A DNA stretch of 64,000 nucleotides. Source: Muricea muricata. Lineage: Eukaryota > Cnidaria > Anthozoa > Malacalcyonacea > Plexauridae. This document shows positions 57,950 to 64,000 of the stretch, piece after piece (position 1 is the stretch's first letter; each line of letters opens with the position of its first letter). The notes beneath the pieces are model-generated. The model was not told the origin of the DNA and searched no databases. It worked only from the letters and a program-made list of their open reading frames with translations. The stretch is taken from assembly GCA_963855995.1 (NCBI GenBank), contig OY979718.1, positions 59,064,564-59,128,563 of the forward strand, given 5' to 3'. The position numbers and the translations under genes are program-made.

Positions 57950-58350
57950 TTTAACTAAACAATTGTTGTTCTCTACTAGCTTTTAGTCCATTATTTAGGT
58001 TAGATTTTCTTCTTTTAATATGAAGCGCTTCTTTGTGGAGTAGTAAATTCCAGTTTTTAGAAGAATCAATGACCTTAGTGTTTAAGAGTACAAGATCTGT
58101 TAGTTGTGTGTCAGATTGTGACGTACGTTAAGAAGGCTTTGTCACAGCAAGAATCTAAGTGTTTGCATATAGCACTTCCCTTGTCTTTGTAGGCATGTTC
58201 TTTCATCCGTTCCAGAAGCGTTCGGTCAGTCTTGCCAATATAGCAACTGCTGCATTTAGGAGATGTAAATTCGTAAATAATGTTAGACTTGTTTTGTTTG
58301 GGTACTTTGTCTTTAGCGTTCGTAAGGAAATTCAGTTTCATTGTTAACAC
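57950..58350 (-). mobile_element. Penelope-like element fragment with GIY-YIG nuclease, minus strand
   Basis: The frame 58111-58350 encodes NIIYEFTSPKCSSCYIGKTD followed by RTLLERMKEH, the GIY-YIG nuclease core of Penelope-like elements (YIGKT...R..EH). After a frame change near 58110, the same strand reads SKNWNLLLHKEALHIKRRKS and LNNGLKASREQQLF (about 57960-58060), the usual C-terminus. The reverse-transcriptase part is missing, so it is a 5'-truncated relic. Confidence 0.7.
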
Positions 58351-58359
58351 TTTCGTCTT

Positions 58360-59530
58360 AATCTGTAGACTGTGCGTTGTTGATGTTGAGACAACAGTCT
58401 ATTGCCTCTTCTTGCCCACGCAAAATTACTTGCATGGTCTTCCGTCAATATTATGGTCAATTGCATTGTTGAGTTGCCCTACAGATCATTTCCTTATATC
58501 GTGCAACTTCGTCTGCACAAAGGGAAAGAGAGTCGTTCCTAACCTTACACATGCATTCAGCTGGTTTTTCTTCCCTTTCAAAGGTAATCAGATATTTCCC
58601 CGCTCTTTATTGTTCACATATTATCAGGACTCGCACAAACGGATGTTTAACAGCAGTGTAATGTTGTGGTCAGTTATTTCTGTTTTGTCAATTTGCATGT
58701 TTTGTATGTAATATTTTGACACGTGATTACTTTCAGAATTAATATATTTTATATGTATGTTACATTAATATGGTATTCAAATTTACTTTACATATATACG
58801 CAATAATACAATATTATGATGTAGACTAATGATTACATTTATATAAACAGTATTTAATAGATATTGATTATTGACTTGATTGCATGGTTTACCAAGGTTC
58901 TTCAGTCCACACCAAATCAATGCCACAATAAGGACAGAAAACCAAGTCTGTCGAAAATTCTCGATATGGATGGAGTTCACAATGATAACGAACTCGGCCG
59001 AAGAATTGTTTTGAACAACCATAGCACTTCAATGTGTCTGGCTCTCTCAAGCAAACGCAGTTTGCTTTTACCTTTGAAAAAAATCATGATAGTGAATACG
59101 TTAATAGCGCAAAACATTCGTGCTGTCTCTACAGTAAATTCTAATTTTAATGATTTATTTCATGACAAATTTGTATCTGTAAATTTTTTGGTTTCTATTT
59201 GATCGACAAAACATGTCCCGAAAAAACCGTTACATCAGAAACCCAAACTATCGTAACTGATAAGCTAAAAGCCTAAAACAAAGAGCCGTTTAGTTTAGAT
59301 TCAGCACACAAAAATTCGACGTCTAAAACAGGCCTGAAATCCGCAGAAAACCGCATCATAATTCAATTACAGTTTCTATTAAATTTCACTAGAACAATTT
59401 TTATAACCATGTACTCATTTTTAACAACTCATACGATACGATAAGACATGTGCGCATGTATAAACTGGGAGCCAGGGGAGCACTATTTGATTTAAACTTC
59501 TCAAAGGTATTAAAATACGACTATAAAACC
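58360..59530. other. Intergenic stretch without a recognised gene
   Basis: AT-rich. Frames such as 58280-58711 and 58864-59202 show no family motif; the first overlaps the Penelope-like relic in the opposite orientation. Confidence 0.5.
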
Positions 59531-59538
59531 TTCACACA

Positions 59539-59692
59539 GTAGCGAAGCCAACCTGACAATTTGGACATGCTATACTGTACAACTATTTCCATCTTTATAG
59601 CCATGGAAACGAATAATTTCTAACGAAATGCATAATGATAATGATTTGTAATTTCTATAGCATGACCAAATTGTCGGGCTGGCTTCACTACT
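59539..59692. mobile_element. GCGAAGCC-terminus MITE, intergenic copy
   Basis: AGCGAAGCCAACCTGACAAT at the left pairs with ATTGTCGGGCTGGCTTCACT at the right; the inner TTTGGACATGCTATA pairs with TATAGCATGACCAAA. Confidence 0.7.
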
Positions 59693-59872
59693 GCTGAAAG
59701 AGTAATTTGATTTCTATACGTTCTAAGTTCGATCCTCACTAACCTCTTGAAAATCTTCGTCTTTGCATGGTGGATCCCAAAGTTTTCTGAAATGGCTTGT
59801 TAGCAGACCATTGCAAACAAGCAGCCATTCCTGAGCAATAGGATGGCCTTGATGTCTTTTCTTCAACAAATA

Positions 59873-62800
59873 CTACAGTCTACTTTCATCACTTGTGAAC
59901 GGAACACTGATCAACTCTCGTACTGTACGGTTGAATGTCGGGATCTTTACACTTGGCTTGAAACTACCGTCCCGTTTTAGTGTTAAATGTTGAGGACAGT
60001 GGCAATTTTTTTCTATCTTGTCAACAAGATCAAGCGCTTCAGCTGTACGGATACCACCATCATTCGTGATGGAGTCTCCCTTGTCGCTCTCATGTGTCAA
60101 GAAAACTTTTGAAGGAAGGTATGACTTACTGTGCACAACCGGTCCAGAATGCATAGCTGAAAACTCTTCACTAATGATGTTACTGGAACTCACTGGGCCG
60201 TAACCCTGTATATCTCGATTGCTAATACTGAAAGCTGGTCTGTTGGTTGAGAAGTCATTCTGGAACTGTGTGATAGGAAACGATCCATCGTCGACCAGGT
60301 TTCGTCCTGCAAACTTCATCTGCACATTCAACAGATTATTGTAAGGTAGATGGAATGGCGAGTCGGGTTGAATTTTTGGCAGCCTCTCCGGCATTTTAGA
60401 GTAAAACTCAGGAGCATTTCTATTCATTCCAATGTTTGGAAGAACTGGAGGGTACGCTGGCGGAAAATGTGCCATTCTGGGATGCATCATGGAAGGCAAA
60501 GCCATGTTTTGCCAAGGTTGTGTTGGTAAATGCGGTATTGGTCGAGCAATATGGTGAGGTGTATGTCCTGTTATACCTGGAACACCAACCAACAAAGGAT
60601 TTGGAACCATCACTGGGTCATAATGTGTATTTGTAGTATAAGTATCATTCTGTGGCAAAATATGTCCAGGTGGCATCGGTGGTAGAACTGGATGGTTAAA
60701 CACAAAGTTAACTTTACGACCTATACCAGCTTCTGGTCTCATAATTGGCTGAAATTGATTATTAGTAAAAGTCTGAAATTGTTGCATGTTGTTTACCTGA
60801 GGTTGAAGATGAGAAAACTGAGAAGGTATCGACATTGGGGAGAATTCTGGAACTACTCCATGAGAAGGAATCGATTGCAACGGAAGTTTCGGGATTGGAC
60901 GGATTAATCCAGTTTGATTAAAAATCGCTGCAAGTTCAACTTTAAAATTGCGTTCTGGCACCTTAACATTTGATGAAACATTTGCTAGCTTAGAATCGAC
61001 AACAAGAGGAGATAATTTTTGCTTTTCTTGTCCTACCAACTTGGGCAACTTCTTTTTTTCGTTAAATATCACTGTGTCCGGATGTTCCTTTAGTCTTTCT
61101 TGAACAATAATATCCATATTTTGTTTGTCCAAAGAATGGCAGTTGACTTCTTCGTTGGACTGAGTATGAAAATTATTAGTCACTTCTTTCATTTTATCAC
61201 TTTTCTTGCACCGATTACTTATCTTCTCAGATACCTCGTTGTCTATAATTGTTGGCGGCGGTGATGCTGTTGTCCTAGGTATTAGACCATCTTTAATGGT
61301 TGTCTGTGTTTGGTCGTCTTTCGTTGCTGTCTGTGCTAAGACACATTTTTTATTGATTTGATTATTCATGGCAAACAGATTGGAGGATGCTTCATTCGAA
61401 GTCATGATCAAGTTACTAGTTTTCTTCGGCGATTTTGATCTTTGACCATTTCCCTGATTTATTTTCGTTTTCGTTTTCGTATTCGAATTGATATCATTAT
61501 TATCATCACACGTTTTTGAATTTAGGCTATCAACGTTAGCAACAGTGATATGTGGCAATTTCGAAGAAACCGTATTATTGGTGAAATGATGTAATGGAGA
61601 TTCATCTGTGTCCAACTTAGCTCGTTTCTCTTTTGTTTCAGTTTCATCCTCGTGCATGTTCATTCTTTGAAATAATCTAATTTTAGAGGGAGACCGCTTG
61701 AGGGTAGTTTGTTCATCTTTTTCCGTCATTTTTAAACCTTCTTGAGTCTTTTTACTTGCCAATGAACATGTTATATCCTCCCGTTTCATTAGAAGCTGTA
61801 CTTCACTGCTGACCACAGGATCACTTTTAATTTCACTGAGTGTATTTTCTTTAGTCTTGATGTCTTGCACGGAAATCTTTGCTTCCCCATTAAGACCTTT
61901 CTTTGGTATTTTGTGGCATTCACTGTTTTTACTTTCGTTTCTCATCCCTAGCTTTGTTCTACTTTGACCTAAGCGTTCGAGTGCTTCTGCTTGTCTTTTT
62001 ATTTGTTGTTGAAGTAAAAGAAGTTTTTCTTTCGGAGGAAGCGATCTTATTTTGTCACACATCTTTTTCCGCATGTCTTTACGTTGTTCTTTCTTCTCTT
62101 GCAGTGATTTTGATTGGTCCATCTTCTCTTGCTGTAATTGATCTTGTTCCTTAGTCAGTTTTAAATCGGCGTCTTTTTCCTTCATAACAATTTCCCCATG
62201 CTTCAGAGAAAGTACTCGTTTTGAATCTTCCGCTTTTGCATTATTTGAAATGGAAATTTTAGATTTAATTTGTTGCTTTGATTGTTTAAGCTCTTCAATC
62301 CTTTCCGTAATTTTTCCATTAGATTGACTATGAACAACTTTGTCATTCTTTGTACTTGGCCATGGTGATTTACGCTCTTTCACTTCAGTGCTATTTTCGC
62401 TGCTCTCCTTGATTTTTTCACCGTATTGATCGTGAACAATTCTGTCATTCTTTCTACTTGGCCATGGTGATTTTCTCTCCCTCATTTCAGTGCTATTGTC
62501 GCAGCTCTCCTTGGTTTTCTCACTGGATTGATCGTGAACAATTGTGTCATTCTTTCTACTTGGCCATGGTGATTTATTCTCCTTCACTTCCGTGCTGTTG
62601 TTGCTGCTATCCGGGATTTTTTTATTGGATTGATCGTCAACTGTTTTGTCATTCTTTCTACTTGGCCATGGTGATTTATTCTCCTTCACTTCAGTGCTGT
62701 TGTTGCTGCTATCCGTGATTTTTTCATTGGATTGATCGTTAACAGTTTTGTCATTCTTTCTACTTGGCCATGGTGATTTATTCTCCTTCACTTCAGTGCT

Positions 62801-64000
62801 GTTGTTGCTGCTGCTATCCGTAATTTTTTCATTGGATTCGTCCTTAAAAGTTTTGTCATTCATTCTACTTGGCCATGGTGATTTATTCTCCTTCACTTCA
62901 GTGCTGTTGTTGCTGCTATCCGTGATTTTTTCATTGGATTGATCGTTAACAATTTTGTCATTCTTTCTACTTGGCCATGGTGATTTATTCTCCTTCACGT
63001 CAGTGCTATTGTTGCTGCTATCCGTTATTTTTTCATTGGATTGATCCTCAACAGTTTTGTCATTCTTCCTACTTGGCCATGGTGATTTATTCTCTTTCAC
63101 TTCAGTGCTATTGTCGCTGTTTTCCGTGAGTTTTTCATTGGATTGATCGTGAACAACTTCATCACTCTTTCTACTTGGGCATGGTGACTTACATCCCTTC
63201 ACTCCAGTCTCGCTATCAATTTTTCCATCACTGGTTATTGAAAAATCATGTGAAAATTCTTTAAGTGCTGACTTACTTTCTGTTTGTGTTGGAACGGTCA
63301 CTGTTTCGTCAGATGCTGAGGTGATTGCGGCGAATATTTCCCAATTTGATTCCTGCAATGCAATTTGATGTTTTTGATAGCTTTCCAAACAGTCAAAGCT
63401 CTTGTCAGCAGATTTTTGATCCGTTGATGTTTGGTGATCTTTCCGTGATTTTGCATTAATCTTTTTTTTATTTTGAATTTGCGTCGCTTGATTTGAAATT
63501 GCTGTTAACATTGGCTCCGTTTGCTTTAAGGAATTGGTATTTAATGTTTGAATTTCTTTTTTATTCAATTGTTGTTGTTGTTGCTGTTGCAATTCTTGTT
63601 TGTTCAGTGGTTGCTGTTCCTTTTGTTTTTGTTGCTTTCGTTGTTCTTTGTGCTGACGATGTTGTTGCTTCTGCCGATGTTGTTGCTCTAGCCCCTTTTG
63701 TTGTTGTTGTTCTTGTTGCTGGTGTTGATATTTAACGGTCAACTCTTCCCATTGTTTCTGCGATAGTTCCCCATCTTTATGTTCTTTTGGATATAATTCT
63801 TTCGTCTCTAATCGGTGTTCTTTTAACGGTTCATGTTGCTGTGTCTGTGAAGGAGTCATTTCACAAGGTTTATTTGTGTTTAGGTGAGGATGATGAAACA
63901 AGAAATGACGAGTCTCTGGTTGCTGGGCCCCTTCTTGCGCTTTTATCTGCTGATGTTGTTGTACAGCCGATGATGAATTGTGTTGTTGCTGTATTTCTGC
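59873..64000 (-). CDS. Large low-complexity protein with poly-Q and nine 34-residue repeats (partial)
   Basis: The frame is open from the window edge (64000) to the TAA-class stop at 59873: 1375 codons visible, with the N-terminus outside. Order: Gln/His-rich start with poly-Q tracts (to about 63550); a Ser/Thr-rich part; nine tandem 34-residue repeats with core KSPWPSRKND and QSNEKI (about 62300-63200); a charged helical region (KIRSLPPKEKLLLLQQQIKR, about 61980-62060); a Lys/Ser/Asn-rich middle; a Pro/Met-rich region (about 60300-60900); and a basic tail ending near VRELISVPF. No catalytic domain was recognised, and most of it looks disordered. A scaffold or RNA/chromatin-associated role is conceivable but unsupported. 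It may be a single large 3' exon. Confidence 0.8.
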   Translation of the reverse strand, partial: AEIQQQHNSSSAVQQHQQIKAQEGAQQPETRHFLFHHPHLNTNKPCEMTPSQTQQHEPLKEHRLETKELYPKEHKDGELSQKQWEELTVKYQHQQQEQQQQKGLEQQHRQKQQHRQHKEQRKQQKQKEQQPLNKQELQQQQQQQLNKKEIQTLNTNSLKQTEPMLTAISNQATQIQNKKKINAKSRKDHQTSTDQKSADKSFDCLESYQKHQIALQESNWEIFAAITSASDETVTVPTQTESKSALKEFSHDFSITSDGKIDSETGVKGCKSPCPSRKSDEVVHDQSNEKLTENSDNSTEVKENKSPWPSRKNDKTVEDQSNEKITDSSNNSTDVKENKSPWPSRKNDKIVNDQSNEKITDSSNNSTEVKENKSPWPSRMNDKTFKDESNEKITDSSSNNSTEVKENKSPWPSRKNDKTVNDQSNEKITDSSNNSTEVKENKSPWPSRKNDKTVDDQSNKKIPDSSNNSTEVKENKSPWPSRKNDTIVHDQSSEKTKESCDNSTEMRERKSPWPSRKNDRIVHDQYGEKIKESSENSTEVKERKSPWPSTKNDKVVHSQSNGKITERIEELKQSKQQIKSKISISNNAKAEDSKRVLSLKHGEIVMKEKDADLKLTKEQDQLQQEKMDQSKSLQEKKEQRKDMRKKMCDKIRSLPPKEKLLLLQQQIKRQAEALERLGQSRTKLGMRNESKNSECHKIPKKGLNGEAKISVQDIKTKENTLSEIKSDPVVSSEVQLLMKREDITCSLASKKTQEGLKMTEKDEQTTLKRSPSKIRLFQRMNMHEDETETKEKRAKLDTDESPLHHFTNNTVSSKLPHITVANVDSLNSKTCDDNNDINSNTKTKTKINQGNGQRSKSPKKTSNLIMTSNEASSNLFAMNNQINKKCVLAQTATKDDQTQTTIKDGLIPRTTASPPPTIIDNEVSEKISNRCKKSDKMKEVTNNFHTQSNEEVNCHSLDKQNMDIIVQERLKEHPDTVIFNEKKKLPKLVGQEKQKLSPLVVDSKLANVSSNVKVPERNFKVELAAIFNQTGLIRPIPKLPLQSIPSHGVVPEFSPMSIPSQFSHLQPQVNNMQQFQTFTNNQFQPIMRPEAGIGRKVNFVFNHPVLPPMPPGHILPQNDTYTTNTHYDPVMVPNPLLVGVPGITGHTPHHIARPIPHLPTQPWQNMALPSMMHPRMAHFPPAYPPVLPNIGMNRNAPEFYSKMPERLPKIQPDSPFHLPYNNLLNVQMKFAGRNLVDDGSFPITQFQNDFSTNRPAFSISNRDIQGYGPVSSSNIISEEFSAMHSGPVVHSKSYLPSKVFLTHESDKGDSITNDGGIRTAEALDLVDKIEKNCHCPQHLTLKRDGSFKPSVKIPTFNRTVRELISVPFTSDESRL
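62300..63200 (-). repeat. Coding minisatellite, nine copies of a 102-bp unit
   Basis: CTTGGCCATGG recurs at 62355, 62457 and 62559 and onwards to about 63175, with a 102-base period (one unit is 105). The in-frame unit encodes 34 residues with the core SPWPSRKND. The middle copies are nearly identical; the outer ones are diverged (SPCPSRKSD at one end, SPWPSTKND at the other), the pattern expected from unequal exchange. Confidence 0.9.

Noticed and set aside
58280..58711. 143-codon plus-strand frame
   Set aside because: It is the reverse strand of the minus-strand GIY-YIG fragment.
61903..62942. Several plus-strand frames of 64-86 codons
   Set aside because: They are shadows of the minus-strand repeat-containing gene, as shown by the 102-base periodicity.
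1..64000. CRISPR arrays, bacterial operons, rRNA or intact tRNA genes
   Set aside because: None seen; direct repeats are coding minisatellites or transposon parts, and the tRNA-like stretches are SINE-like and degenerate.

Overview
The window is eukaryotic nuclear DNA from an animal. It is AT-rich, its genes are split by GT-AG introns, and its intergenic space and introns are full of short inverted-repeat transposons, LINE and Penelope-like fragments and a hAT element. I infer an early-branching metazoan, most likely a cnidarian, from the mix of a somatomedin-B receptor of Methuselah/adhesion-GPCR type, RecQ-bearing transposons, Penelope-like GIY-YIG fragments and a single TBC1D1/TBC1D4-type gene. 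No RNA genes, CRISPR arrays or bacterial features were seen.

Layout. (1) 268-25477 is one giant inverted duplication: two arms of about 12.1 and 12.7 kb around a spacer of about 0.4 kb. Both arms carry the same nested miniature transposons. Each arm also has private insertions: a RecQ-helicase-bearing TIR element on the left; a hAT element with a visible 8-bp target duplication, a SINE-like insert and an extra MITE on the right. No functional gene was recognised in it. (2) About 25563-29503 is a decayed mobile element. It has internal inverted repeats, a divergent CRE/TATA promoter, a small C2H2 zinc-finger gene on the minus strand, a broken gene whose motifs recall rolling-circle replication initiators, and a broken gene with two OB-fold-like segments. 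It is the best candidate here for an under-described system. (3) 29.5-32.3 kb holds SINE-like repeats and MITEs. (4) 32511-37105 is a two-exon receptor gene (963 aa): signal peptide, somatomedin-B domain, long ectodomain, seven membrane helices. (5) 37.1-41.1 kb is intergenic and MITE-rich.

(6) 41088-56914, minus strand, is a TBC1D1/TBC1D4 (AS160) orthologue that I could assemble into 17 exons with consistent reading phases (1234 aa). It has two PTB domains, a Rab-GAP TBC domain with both catalytic fingers, and a C-terminal coiled coil. Its introns hold a foldback element, MITEs, two LINE fragments in opposite orientations and a Penelope-like fragment. A likely NRF1/ETS promoter lies at about 57.06-57.13 kb. 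(7) 57.5-59.7 kb holds a palindromic element, a second Penelope-like fragment and a MITE. (8) 59873-64000, minus strand, is the 3' part of a gene for a large low-complexity protein with poly-Q tracts and nine 34-residue repeats; it runs off the window.

The receptor (cell-surface signalling) and the TBC protein (Rab regulation of vesicle traffic) are independent genes; nothing in the sequence links their functions.
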